Shown piece by piece: positions 26,399-35,872 of a stretch of DNA of 64,000 bases. Origin of the DNA: an uncultured Lachnoclostridium sp. (lineage in GTDB: Bacteria > Bacillota > Clostridia > Lachnospirales > Lachnospiraceae); assembly GCA_948330435.1 (NCBI GenBank), contig CAOJBY010000012.1, forward strand, positions 1 to 64,000. The letters are read 5' to 3'. Position 1 is the first letter of the stretch, and every line of letters starts with the position of its first letter. The notes under the pieces are model-generated. The model ran no database searches and was not told the DNA's origin. It saw only the letters and a program-made list of their open reading frames with translations. The translations under genes and the position numbers were made by a program.

Positions 26399-27552
26399 AT
26401 CCCCACTTTATTTTTCTTTTTATAAAAAGTTTTTAATGAGTTACATATATAGTCCTGATCCTGTTCTGTCAATCCATAATACATAGGGAGGCGCAGCAGT
26501 CTTTCACTTTCTTTTGTTGTATAAATATCCCTGCCATGGAATCTCCCGTATTTTTTTCCTGCCGGAGCAGAATGGAGCGGTATATAATGAAACACCGCCT
26601 TAATTCCATCTTTCTCCAAATGCTTTATTAATTCTGTCCTTTCCTGGATATCTCTAGCTTTTATATAAAACATATGTCCATTATGCCTGCACGCTTCCGG
26701 AACAAAAGGTAATTCAATATGACCTTCTTTGGCCAGGCATTGCAATTTTGTATAATAACCATTCCAGGAATTAAGCCGGTCTTTATTTATCGCATCCGCC
26801 ATTTCAAGTTCTGCATATAAATATGCCGCATTCATTTCACTTGGCAGATACGAAGAGCCGGCCTCAACCCATGTATATTTATCAATCTGTCCCCGGAAAA
26901 ATTTGCTGCGGTTAGTTCCTTTCTCCCGGATTATTTCGGCCTGTTCAATCATATCTTTGTTTCTTATAAGCAAAGCACCTCCCTCTCCCATAGAGAAGTT
27001 CTTTGTCTCATGAAAACTATAGCAACCGTAATCTCCGATTGCCCCAAGTGCTTTCCCCTTATATGTACCCATGACTCCCTGGGCCGCATCTTCTATAACA
27101 AATAAATGATATTTATTGGCAATTTCCATTATTTTATCCATTTCGCATGCTATACCTGCATAATGAACAGGGACAATTGCTTTGGTTTTATTCGTTATTG
27201 CATCCTCGATTAACTGCTCATCCATGTTCATGGTATCAGGCCGGATATCTATAAACACAATTTGGGCACCTCGAAGAACAAATGCATCTGCTGTAGAAAC
27301 AAATGTATAAGATGGCATAATTACCTCATCCCCAGGTTTTATATCAGCAAGCAACGCAGCCATTTCCGTGGCATGGGTACATGATGTCGTTAAAAGAACT
27401 TTGGGTGAACTGGTATGATTTTCAAACCATTCAGAACATTTTTTTGTAAACTCCCCATCTCCGCAAATTTTATGATTATCAATGGCCCTGATTACATATT
27501 CTTTTTCTTTTCCTGTATAGGGCGGTACATTAAATGTTATCCTTTTATTCAT
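26383..27552 (-). CDS. wecE: dTDP-4-amino-4,6-dideoxygalactose transaminase (WecE/RffA)
   Basis: This 389-residue PLP enzyme of the DegT/DnrJ/EryC1 family is extremely close to enterobacterial WecE by eye: KVLLTTSCTHATEMAALL, PGDEVIMPSYTFVSTADAF, VPVHYAGIACEMD, EDAAQGVMGTYKG and SFHETKNFSMGEGG with the PLP-binding Lys. It should aminate dTDP-4-keto-6-deoxyglucose to dTDP-Fuc4N. The keto-sugar would come from genes outside the window. About 170 AT-rich bases separate it from the next gene upstream. Confidence 0.92.
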   Translation of the reverse strand: MNKRITFNVPPYTGKEKEYVIRAIDNHKICGDGEFTKKCSEWFENHTSSPKVLLTTSCTHATEMAALLADIKPGDEVIMPSYTFVSTADAFVLRGAQIVFIDIRPDTMNMDEQLIEDAITNKTKAIVPVHYAGIACEMDKIMEIANKYHLFVIEDAAQGVMGTYKGKALGAIGDYGCYSFHETKNFSMGEGGALLIRNKDMIEQAEIIREKGTNRSKFFRGQIDKYTWVEAGSSYLPSEMNAAYLYAELEMADAINKDRLNSWNGYYTKLQCLAKEGHIELPFVPEACRHNGHMFYIKARDIQERTELIKHLEKDGIKAVFHYIPLHSAPAGKKYGRFHGRDIYTTKESERLLRLPMYYGLTEQDQDYICNSLKTFYKKKNKVGIWNRQ

Positions 27553-27726
27553 CCTCTTCGTCCTCGACCCATTCTATCTGTGTGCACTATTTTAATCGTT
27601 TAATAAAATATTGCCCATTTTTTGTAGAATATCATACAATTCTTTACAAAATTTGCACGAAAAAAAATGTATTAAAATAGCCATTGCCTCAGTAATACCT
27701 CCACTGGAGCAACAGCCACTTTAAAA

Positions 27727-28869
27727 TCAACAAGAACTCTCCAGAAACTCTTTCATGTTGGCAACCACATCATCCTGTTCTTCCTGTTCCATATAGGGAT
27801 GAAGTGGCAAAGCCAATACTCTTTTGCATATATTTGCCGTCACCGGTAAATCTACTTTCACACAATCCATATTTTCAAAAGCAATTTGACGGCTCATGGA
27901 TTTGGAATAGTAAATCATAGAGGGAATTCCCCTCTCTTTCAAATATATCTGCAGGCCATTCCTTTCTTCTTCATTCTCTAATAAAACAGAATATTGGGCC
28001 CAACTGGAATAAAATCCTTCCCTTACCAAAGGTGTTCTCACAAGTCCTTTCAGCAATTGTGTATATCTGTCGGCAACCCGATTAACTGATTCTAATTCAT
28101 ATTCCTGAAATGCCTTTAACTTAACCTGTAGAATAGCCGCCTGCAATGTATCCAATCGGGAATTCATTCCGATCCGAACATTATCGTATTTATCCTTTCC
28201 CTTTCCATGAACCCGATAAGATTTTAGCAGTACCGCCCATTCTTCATTGTCCGTAAATACTGCACCTCCATCTCCATAACACCCCAATGGTTTTGCCGGA
28301 AAAAATGATGTGGTAGAAATATCTCCGAAACTACATGCTTTTTTCTTACCGATACTCCCTCCGAATCCCTGGGCCCCATCTTCCAAAATCAACAACTGAT
28401 ATTTTTCCGCAACTTTACGAATCTCTGAAAAGTCAGCCGGCTGACCGAATAAATCTACCGCCACAATTGCCCTGGGAATTAACTTCCCTTCCTTTTTTAC
28501 TGTTTGAATAGCCTTTTCCAAAGAGGATGGGGATATATTAAACGTATCTTCTTCTATATCTACAAAAACAGGGATAGCACCCTCAAATGCCACCACTTCA
28601 CCGGATGCAAAAAACGTAAAATCAGGAACAAATACAGCATCACCCGGCCCTATGTCCCAAACCATTAAAGCCAGCGACAGTGCATCTGTCCCATTTCCGC
28701 ATGTAACACAATATTTTGTTCCCACATACTCTGCTAGCATGGACTCCAGTGCCGATACCTGCTCCCCGGAAACAAAATTTCCGACATTCATTACGTCCAT
28801 TACTGCATGATCAATATCTGATTTCAATATCTGATACTGCTTTTGTAAATCACGAAATTGCATTTGCAT
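27727..28869 (-). CDS. wbpE: UDP-2-acetamido-2-deoxy-3-oxo-glucuronate aminotransferase (WbpE/WlbC-like)
   Basis: This 380-residue DegT-family aminotransferase begins QFRDLQKQYQILKSDID and GNFVSGEQVSALE, with YCVTCGNGTDALSLAL, EDGAQGFGGS and SFFPAKPLGCYGDGG (PLP Lys). These features are typical of WbpE/WlbC, which adds the 3-amino group in UDP-GlcNAc3NAcA synthesis. The other four pathway enzymes are encoded at 49056-54229, now separated by the RADAR module and other glycan genes. It is the first glycan gene left of RADAR. Confidence 0.85.
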   Translation of the reverse strand: MQMQFRDLQKQYQILKSDIDHAVMDVMNVGNFVSGEQVSALESMLAEYVGTKYCVTCGNGTDALSLALMVWDIGPGDAVFVPDFTFFASGEVVAFEGAIPVFVDIEEDTFNISPSSLEKAIQTVKKEGKLIPRAIVAVDLFGQPADFSEIRKVAEKYQLLILEDGAQGFGGSIGKKKACSFGDISTTSFFPAKPLGCYGDGGAVFTDNEEWAVLLKSYRVHGKGKDKYDNVRIGMNSRLDTLQAAILQVKLKAFQEYELESVNRVADRYTQLLKGLVRTPLVREGFYSSWAQYSVLLENEEERNGLQIYLKERGIPSMIYYSKSMSRQIAFENMDCVKVDLPVTANICKRVLALPLHPYMEQEEQDDVVANMKEFLESSC

Positions 28870-28888
28870 ATCCTCTCCTCAACTAATC

Positions 28889-28920
28889 ACAGCTTTAATA
28901 ATAGTATAGTAAGCTGTCAA
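28889..28920 (-). promoter_or_regulatory. Inverted repeat and -35-like element upstream of wbpE
   Basis: ACAGCTT (28889-28895) and AAGCTGT (28911-28917) form a perfect 7-bp inverted repeat around an AT-rich 15-bp centre. A minus-strand TTGACA (28915-28920) overlaps one arm. The -10 match is poor, so this is a possible regulated promoter for the glycan genes left of RADAR rather than a firm one. Confidence 0.4.
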
Positions 28921-28940
28921 ATGCAACCCCTTTTTTGCTG

Positions 28941-31850
28941 TTAAATGTTATTCACGTCGAAACTCTGTTCCAGCCCCATCCTACGGATATGATCCAGCCA
29001 TTGAAAAATCATAGTCCGATTATAGCGTTTATTTCCATTCGGCTCCATCGCTTTCTCCAATGCCAGTGCAAGGTATGCATATTCATTTTCGATAGAGGTG
29101 GCAAAAATACCCTGATCATCTGTATTAATCGATACTGATATCTGAGGGCAATTCTCCAATTCTTCCAAATCTTTTGTCAAACCGTGATTATACCATCGTA
29201 TGATCGGATGTTTATCATATCGTCGAAATGTACCTATCAAATAATTTGAAGATGGATTTGTCTCAATACAAATCCCCCGATTACAAATATTAAATTGCAT
29301 TGCTTTTGCAACCTTTTTCACCGCTTCTTTCATAAAGGGTAAAACTTTTACTTCTATCATCTGATCCCCTATTACTTTCACACGATAATTATAGTGGTAC
29401 ATATAGTATAATAATGCTGTTTCGGGATTATAACGAATACGATAATTACGAGGATACTCTTTATTAACTGCATACATATCCCACTCACTTAACATATTTC
29501 CGTATGGTTTAAAGAATCCCTCTCTGTAATATTGTGGATTATCTCCTCTAAGCTTCCATGCATCATAATATACATTAATATTGAACATCAGATTATAATG
29601 CTGATAGCTATGGGACAAATTGTATGCCTCAAAATATTTCTGTGCTTTTTTACAAATGTATGTTATTTCCTCTCCGGTAATATTATTATAGTAAATCTCC
29701 CTAAAATACTCATCAAAACGTTTTTCAATATAAGAAATTACTTTCTCACAACCCTCAATTCTATACTCGCGGATTTTTTCATATAGCCATACCAAATTAT
29801 CCAAATACCCTATCTTGTTAATAATAATCTGGTTTGTTTTGCTTTCATACCAGTCATAAATGTCTACTCCCAAAGCCAATGCATGTCCCAGTCTATCACC
29901 ACAATGCAAATTTAAAAACAGGATCGCCTCGTCAATTGCCCTAAGACCATCAACAACATCTAAAAAGTCCTCCCCGGCATGATAACTGGCTAGCAATTGT
30001 CTGCCTTCTGCCTCCTGATAACGTCTGCCTTCATCACTAATCTGATGCTTCTTCAAAAAACGAAAAGCCTGTCCAAAGACCTCTGGTCTGCACCACAATT
30101 CAGATGCTGCAGCATCAATTCCTCTGATTCTTGCTGCCTCACAAGTACTTTTCTCCCGAAATTCAGCCAAAGCCAAAGCCTGCTCTTCTACCTCTTTTCT
30201 TTTTTTATAATGACGACATTCATCCTTTATTCCCGAATCGCTTTGCCAACTCCAATGCTCTTCTTCTTTAATAAAATGTACGACATAAAAATATTTTTCT
30301 TTTAAATGTTCTCTTTCTTTTCTTTCCAGCCCCTCCAAAATAAACGAATCATACTTTTGAACTGCTTTCAAATTATCCAAGGCCGTCTTTCGTGGTGCAA
30401 TTCTCGCTTCTAACTTCATGATGTGTTGATTATAAATGGTATCCCTTACAGCCATCCTTACATACATCTTTTCGTAAGGTGTATTATCAATGAATACATC
30501 TTTTCTTTCTTGATATAACTGAAAATTTGAAAAACCAACGTTTGTGTTTGCCTGCACCAATTCTTTTCGTATGTTGGCTTTCAAAACCAGATACATATAA
30601 AACAAATTAAAATATGGCTTCATCTTTGCATCTGTTATCTCCCTATGCATATATGCCCTGCGGAATATTGTATACATAAGCCATCTTTCTCCACTTAGAA
30701 TTTCATTCAGATGCTTATTGGGATTATTCTTCAAAAATCTCCTGCATAAGGTATAATCAGCATTAATCTCCCCGTACTCTTCTTGTAAATATACAATATT
30801 TTCTTGAATTATCCCCACATAATCTTTTAGTTCTTCTTCTTTTTTCAATAATTCGCTAACCCATTTTCGGGAACAATACTGCTTTACCGCAAACCATGTT
30901 CCATACTCCAGCTCCCCCTCTTTTTCTGCTTCTCCTTTTTCTTTAGCCCTTTGGGAAAGTTTATCTTGCACTTCATTTAGTGAGATTCTTTTCTTTAAGT
31001 CCAAAAAATCTGAACATCGATTACTATAAATCTCCCGAATACGTTCTTTCTCTTTACAGGTACACAAAGTCATAAATTCCCGAATTGACAATATATATTT
31101 GGGCAGTTTTAAATAAGTATCTTGCAATATGCTGAATAAAAACAGCCTTATCAAAGCCGCCTGACGCCACATATGAGCCAAATCTCTTATTCCATAACGT
31201 ACATCATAAGCCAAATTGCTATGAAGTCTATTGCTCTCATAGCTTTCAAACAACTTCTGAAAGTTTTTATTGTCCACATGATTCATCATACTTATCCATG
31301 ATAAGTGAAAATGTGGTGCGGAGCCTTTTAAATGAAAATGATTCTCTGCTACACCCTGGGATAAAATTGTATTTAATTCTCTATTGTTATGTCCAATTAC
31401 TGGTTTCCAAAAAAAGTTTTCCCTTACTCGTGCTCTCATGCTGTCTTTATATGCCAGGGAAGATGTAATAAACAAATCCTCTTCCAACTCCATAATGCTT
31501 TCCCGCCAACGGAGTAATTGTGTATACAGACATTTCGGCTCCTCGTCCTCTTCTGTTAAAACCGCATCCCCAAACAAAGCAAGAACATCAAAAACATTAA
31601 AACAAACTTCTGATGTCTTTTCTGCAGGCAATAATTTATCCTGCATTTTAAGCCTGTGCCATAGAAACTCTGTTTCCAAATAACTATACATATTCCGGAG
31701 TTCATCCACAGAATATTTCGTTATATATCCGCTTCCAAGCTTCATAAACGTTTTTTCACTCAAATTATCATATTTGGCATTTCCCTGTAAAATTTCTTCT
31801 GGAGATATATTGCAAAACAAATTTACAATAACCGCTCGCAAATTATCCAT
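28941..31850 (-). CDS. rdrB: RADAR adenosine deaminase RdrB
   Basis: This 969-residue protein carries a full set of adenosine-deaminase metal-site motifs spread over a long chain: ENHFHLKG (HxH, residues 171-173), YHAGEDFLDVV (624-628), GDRLGHALALG (651-661) and SINTDDQGIF (908-916), with TNPSSNYLIG at about 864. In RADAR, RdrB deaminates adenosine nucleotides or RNA upon phage infection together with RdrA. Length matches RdrB (about 900) and not housekeeping ADA (about 340). It starts 12 bp after the rdrA stop codon, with GGGAG upstream. Confidence 0.9.
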   Translation of the reverse strand: MDNLRAVIVNLFCNISPEEILQGNAKYDNLSEKTFMKLGSGYITKYSVDELRNMYSYLETEFLWHRLKMQDKLLPAEKTSEVCFNVFDVLALFGDAVLTEEDEEPKCLYTQLLRWRESIMELEEDLFITSSLAYKDSMRARVRENFFWKPVIGHNNRELNTILSQGVAENHFHLKGSAPHFHLSWISMMNHVDNKNFQKLFESYESNRLHSNLAYDVRYGIRDLAHMWRQAALIRLFLFSILQDTYLKLPKYILSIREFMTLCTCKEKERIREIYSNRCSDFLDLKKRISLNEVQDKLSQRAKEKGEAEKEGELEYGTWFAVKQYCSRKWVSELLKKEEELKDYVGIIQENIVYLQEEYGEINADYTLCRRFLKNNPNKHLNEILSGERWLMYTIFRRAYMHREITDAKMKPYFNLFYMYLVLKANIRKELVQANTNVGFSNFQLYQERKDVFIDNTPYEKMYVRMAVRDTIYNQHIMKLEARIAPRKTALDNLKAVQKYDSFILEGLERKEREHLKEKYFYVVHFIKEEEHWSWQSDSGIKDECRHYKKRKEVEEQALALAEFREKSTCEAARIRGIDAAASELWCRPEVFGQAFRFLKKHQISDEGRRYQEAEGRQLLASYHAGEDFLDVVDGLRAIDEAILFLNLHCGDRLGHALALGVDIYDWYESKTNQIIINKIGYLDNLVWLYEKIREYRIEGCEKVISYIEKRFDEYFREIYYNNITGEEITYICKKAQKYFEAYNLSHSYQHYNLMFNINVYYDAWKLRGDNPQYYREGFFKPYGNMLSEWDMYAVNKEYPRNYRIRYNPETALLYYMYHYNYRVKVIGDQMIEVKVLPFMKEAVKKVAKAMQFNICNRGICIETNPSSNYLIGTFRRYDKHPIIRWYNHGLTKDLEELENCPQISVSINTDDQGIFATSIENEYAYLALALEKAMEPNGNKRYNRTMIFQWLDHIRRMGLEQSFDVNNI

Positions 31851-31861
31851 TACATTGCTCC

Positions 31862-34279
31862 CTAAACTGCCGGCTGTACTGTAAATTCATCATATCTTTT
31901 GTCCAGCCGTTCCTGGTTTTCCTTTGATAACTGTGTAACCTGAATAATATCAAAGTATTCCAATAATCTCTCTGAATATCCTTTTCCCCTCAACCTGGCA
32001 TATCCATAACGTTCTTCTACCATCTGCAACTTCTTAACTATATCTTCCAATTGCCAATCTAAAAGAGAAACGGTTATTCCTGGAACTGATAATTTAAGAG
32101 GCGGCACATCTCTCCAACTTGGTAAGGTTTCTGCTATCCACCGCATTAAATCAACGCTCTGCAGTGGCAAAAGGTCCGTAACACTACATATATGATACGT
32201 TTGTTTCCATTTTCTATATTCGGCAAGCTTCCAAACGGGAAACGCAAGCATCTTTGATACAATTTTACTTATTTTTTCTTCTTCCTCCTTTATTTCAAAA
32301 TATTTACTTATACTTTTGTACAAATTCTGACAAAATCCCTTTACATATTCCTCATAGTAAATCGCAGAATGAAATACCATATCCAAAGATATGATAATCC
32401 TTTTCTTAGAATCGATACTAGCAAGTAAAAAAGAGGTTTCTTGTCTTTTCTTATTGTTTTTAGGCGAAAGAGTTATTTCTATGGTTTCCCCGGCTATCCC
32501 TCCCTCGTAAATTTCCCATTCACAATAATCTTCGTTCTTAGCATCCCACAAATTACATGTACATAAACTTGCCAACCGAAAAATCTGAACAATGGCTTCC
32601 TGATTATCTTTAAGAATCTCTAAAATGTCAAAATTGTCTTTCTTTCTATACTCCATTTTAATATCAAACAAATTGTAAATAAGTCGCCTGCTTTCCAGAC
32701 TGACCAGACTTCTTCTGAACCTGCTTGATCCAACATATTCACGCCGTGAAAGCATAGGGTTAAATATCTTACACCATGTTCTTTTTTCTGAATTAAATAG
32801 GGAATTCCTTTGTTCCTGTAGGCTCTGTATATATATGCTATACACCAAAGAAATAAAATTGTATACTTCTTCCTTATCCATAATTAAATAAAGGGCTAAG
32901 AGAATCTCTCCATAATCTGTTCCTACGCTTCCTAAACTATCATCTTTTTTCATACTCTGCAAAACATTGGCAATTGAAAGAGGCAGTGACTCACTGCTGC
33001 TATTTAACAGCTTCTGTAATCTCCGTCCTAACTCGGTATTTTCCATTTCTTTTCCATATTCTTCCAATTCTGTATAATACCAACCAGATATTGAATGAAA
33101 CCATTCTTCATGAGGCTCTTCGGAAATATTAATCAGGTTATATAAATTATTGACGATTCTACGCAAAGATCTTTTCTGCAAAAAATGCTTTCCCTGGCTG
33201 GGCGTCAAAAAAATAATATTAGAATACTTGATTAACAGCAAAAATAATAATTTCTTTTCATCCAGACTTTCTGCACTTTTACCTTTTATATTTAATACCT
33301 TACGAATATCAGGTGTTAGTTCTATCTCATAGTCTATTCCATGCACAGTTCCCAGTTCCGGCATCTGTATTCTCATATTGCTTGGAAAAAGCTTTGCCAG
33401 ATAATCGGTTACATATCCCCGCATCTGGCGTATTTCATATGAATCATGCTGCTCCTTGTACATCAATTGTTCCGAAAAGTTACGATTACATGCCATAAAT
33501 AACTTATTAATATCAGCGGTAACAAGTACAATGACTTTAGGTATAATCAAAAATAAACGAATCTGTTCTAGGATTCTATAAATATCCCCAGAAGCCATAT
33601 CCAAGTCATCGATAGAGAGAACAAGATACCTGTTTTTTTTATGACAGACTTCTTCATCCATCTCATACTTCAAATAATCCTCTACTAATTTTTTGAAATT
33701 TTCCCGAAGATTCAAGCAAACAGATAATTCACGCATTTCACGAATTGAAGGCATATTATGTATAATCTCTTTTCCCATCAAAGTCTGCTTATACATCTCG
33801 TAGGATTTCTTTACTCTTTTAAAATCATCTTTCACCTCCTCAAAGTATATCTCGCTTCTATGAATAATCTCACTTTTACGTTCAAACACATCCCATAACC
33901 TGGCAAGAACAATATCCATAATGTTCTCACCCTTAACCATCATTGCCACATCCATTCTCGGCTGAACAGTAAAGGCAATATCACTCCCATATTCACCCGG
34001 CTGCTCTTTTAAGGAAAGTGCAAAAGAAAGCATGGCAGACGACTTACCCATGCCACGCTCTCCAAGAAATGCAATTACATTATTAAACTGTTCATCTGTA
34101 CTGTACTCCTTATCCGGAACACTGTCTTCCAATCCCTCATTTTCTTTTATAATTCTTTTTACCATGCGCTTTGCACTATAATAGACATAGCTAAAAATGG
34201 AATTGCCAAAATCCTTATGATTTTCGTACTTTACCTTATTCACATAAGTGATATTAAGTTTTTTCCTTTTGTCCGCCAT
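31862..34279 (-). CDS. rdrA: RADAR ATPase RdrA
   Basis: This 805-residue P-loop ATPase has Walker A FLGERGMGKSSA (residues 71-82) and Walker B YLVLSIDDLDMASG (218-231), followed by LVTADINKLF, a STAND/AAA-like core. The long helical C-terminal part has no other motif I can name. Its position just before the large adenosine deaminase gene, and the size of both, identify it as RdrA, the oligomeric ATPase of the RADAR phage-defence system. GGGGGAG precedes the ATG by six bases. It overlaps nothing and follows the TPR-like gene by 12 bp. Confidence 0.88.
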   Translation of the reverse strand: MADKRKKLNITYVNKVKYENHKDFGNSIFSYVYYSAKRMVKRIIKENEGLEDSVPDKEYSTDEQFNNVIAFLGERGMGKSSAMLSFALSLKEQPGEYGSDIAFTVQPRMDVAMMVKGENIMDIVLARLWDVFERKSEIIHRSEIYFEEVKDDFKRVKKSYEMYKQTLMGKEIIHNMPSIREMRELSVCLNLRENFKKLVEDYLKYEMDEEVCHKKNRYLVLSIDDLDMASGDIYRILEQIRLFLIIPKVIVLVTADINKLFMACNRNFSEQLMYKEQHDSYEIRQMRGYVTDYLAKLFPSNMRIQMPELGTVHGIDYEIELTPDIRKVLNIKGKSAESLDEKKLLFLLLIKYSNIIFLTPSQGKHFLQKRSLRRIVNNLYNLINISEEPHEEWFHSISGWYYTELEEYGKEMENTELGRRLQKLLNSSSESLPLSIANVLQSMKKDDSLGSVGTDYGEILLALYLIMDKEEVYNFISLVYSIYIQSLQEQRNSLFNSEKRTWCKIFNPMLSRREYVGSSRFRRSLVSLESRRLIYNLFDIKMEYRKKDNFDILEILKDNQEAIVQIFRLASLCTCNLWDAKNEDYCEWEIYEGGIAGETIEITLSPKNNKKRQETSFLLASIDSKKRIIISLDMVFHSAIYYEEYVKGFCQNLYKSISKYFEIKEEEEKISKIVSKMLAFPVWKLAEYRKWKQTYHICSVTDLLPLQSVDLMRWIAETLPSWRDVPPLKLSVPGITVSLLDWQLEDIVKKLQMVEERYGYARLRGKGYSERLLEYFDIIQVTQLSKENQERLDKRYDEFTVQPAV

Positions 34280-34291
34280 GTTTTTCTCCCC

Positions 34292-35689
34292 CTATGCATC
34301 TTTTCTTTCGTATTCCTTACTTTTATCCATATCACCTATTTGACGATAAAGCTCTGCCAGCCTTTCATATACCCTGTTAATATTCAATTCCCGCTTTAAT
34401 CTTCCTTTAATAAGTGTTTCCTTACCATCATTCTGGTACAACATATTCATAAATTGGGTTTTATCAATCTTTTCCCAAATCTCCTCTGCGGCCAGATATT
34501 GTTCAATTGCCCTTATGGCATCTTGAATCTTAAAAAATAATATATCTCCACTTTGATTCATTGCTTTAAAAAGATATTCTATTTCCATTGGCCGCAACAT
34601 ATTGTTCTTTATTCGAGGCCGTAAAATTACTTCCAGATTTCCAAAAGCTTCAACAGCCTCTTCCCATTTTTCCAAATTCACAAAGCAAATCCCCAAAATG
34701 TGCCATGCCCTGTAATAATTGGGATAAATAAGCAGACTCTTAACCAAATATTCCTGTGCACCAGCATAATCACCTTCTACATCCAATAGATAAGTTCCCT
34801 TTTTAAAATATGCATACGCACTATAATCCTGACATGCCTCAATATAATACTTGTATGCACTATTTGCATTTTTTAAAAGATCACCATATACTTCAGCCAA
34901 AAGCAGATAGAAACTCTCACCCAATACCATCCTTGTCTCCCGCTTTAGCAATATGTGTTCGCAAACTGTAATAATACTTTCCGGTGTATATAAAAACGGC
35001 TTCTTATTCCTCAGGCAATATAGATTTCCTTCATATGCCATATATAAAGCTGCATACTGGAGATTGAGAGATGACACCTCTCCCCATTCACAGTTTAATC
35101 GTGTTAACGCACCAAATAAAGCTTTGGCAACATCCATATAGCTTCTGCGAACTCCTAAAAAAACCTTATCACTTTCAGCAACATAAAAATATTTACTCAA
35201 AAAGAAAATCTGCGGCACCTTATTCTTATCATAGATACTTGCGGTCTCACTCATTGCAGCATATGTCTGTAGTGATATAAGATTATTGCTCTTCATACAA
35301 TTTAATAAAGCATTTAATTCCTGCCGTGATTGCATAGCAATCTTTCTTCCATCAATTGTCTTTTTCTCGTTTAATTCATCTATGTGATCATCCTGCCAGG
35401 TTCCAATTGCAAAGACAATCGCCTTTTCCGAATACCCACCGTACCCCTTAAAAGCTTGGTACTCCTCTTCCTTTGTAAGCAAATAAAGCTCCATATCGTA
35501 CTCATCATACTGTTCTGGAGCCTTACTCTTCTTCAATTCCGGCAAAGCAGCTATCATTCTATTACGTACGGAATCTTCAAAATTGAAAAATCTTTCAAAA
35601 ACATATATTCCGTTCATGCGAAAATACAGAAGCACAAAAATACTAATTTCTACTTGTACACTGTCATACGTAAATCTAATCACTCGCAT
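34292..35689 (-). CDS. TPR-like protein, first gene of the RADAR operon
   Basis: This 465-residue protein has a C-terminal half built from TPR-like helical repeats (SAYKYYIEACQDYSAYAYF, AQEYLVKSLLIYPNYYRAW, EEAVEAFGNLEVI, INRVYERLAELYRQIGDM). The N-terminal 250 residues match nothing I recognise. The ATG at 35689 is chosen because GAGGTG lies five bases upstream and overlaps the alternative GTG. It precedes rdrA by 12 bp in one transcript. Published RADAR accessory genes are membrane proteins, so this could be a distinct sensor or regulator. No transmembrane segment is clear apart from a hydrophobic stretch near residue 20. Confidence 0.7.
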   Translation of the reverse strand: MRVIRFTYDSVQVEISIFVLLYFRMNGIYVFERFFNFEDSVRNRMIAALPELKKSKAPEQYDEYDMELYLLTKEEEYQAFKGYGGYSEKAIVFAIGTWQDDHIDELNEKKTIDGRKIAMQSRQELNALLNCMKSNNLISLQTYAAMSETASIYDKNKVPQIFFLSKYFYVAESDKVFLGVRRSYMDVAKALFGALTRLNCEWGEVSSLNLQYAALYMAYEGNLYCLRNKKPFLYTPESIITVCEHILLKRETRMVLGESFYLLLAEVYGDLLKNANSAYKYYIEACQDYSAYAYFKKGTYLLDVEGDYAGAQEYLVKSLLIYPNYYRAWHILGICFVNLEKWEEAVEAFGNLEVILRPRIKNNMLRPMEIEYLFKAMNQSGDILFFKIQDAIRAIEQYLAAEEIWEKIDKTQFMNMLYQNDGKETLIKGRLKRELNINRVYERLAELYRQIGDMDKSKEYERKDA

Positions 35690-35768
35690 CGACACACCTC
35701 ATTATAAAATAATTGTACCCTGACGATTACATTTTATTAAATGCCGCTTCGTCCCGATACCAAAAATA

Positions 35769-35802
35769 TTGACATTGTAACATATTTCAACTATAATGTC
35801 TA
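35769..35802. promoter_or_regulatory. Overlapping face-to-face promoters of the HTH gene and RADAR operon
   Basis: Plus strand: TTGACA (35769-35774), 17 bp and TATAAT (35792-35797), a perfect consensus for the HTH gene. Minus strand: TAGACA (35797-35802), 17 bp and TACAAT (35774-35779) for the RADAR genes. The two promoters occupy the same 34 bp. The outer ends form an inverted repeat, GACATT and AATGTC. Only one polymerase could bind at a time, and a repressor here would silence both. Confidence 0.75.
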
Positions 35803-35872
35803 TTAATTCAAACATTATGCTTTTTTACTTTTTTTTCAAATCGTGAAAATTTACAGAAAGGAGTTTCATACA

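Noticed and set aside
27592..27684. A 30-codon minus-strand ORF (MAILIHFFSCKFCKELYD...) in the gap between wecE and wbpE
   Set aside because: It has only weak Shine-Dalgarno candidates at poor spacing, and no homology I recognise. The AT-rich gap may be a remnant of something larger, but I cannot support a gene.
31862..34279. The P-loop ATPase as an ordinary STAND regulator unrelated to RADAR
   Set aside because: The adjacent 969-residue protein with all adenosine-deaminase metal motifs, and the size match of both, make RdrA the better reading.
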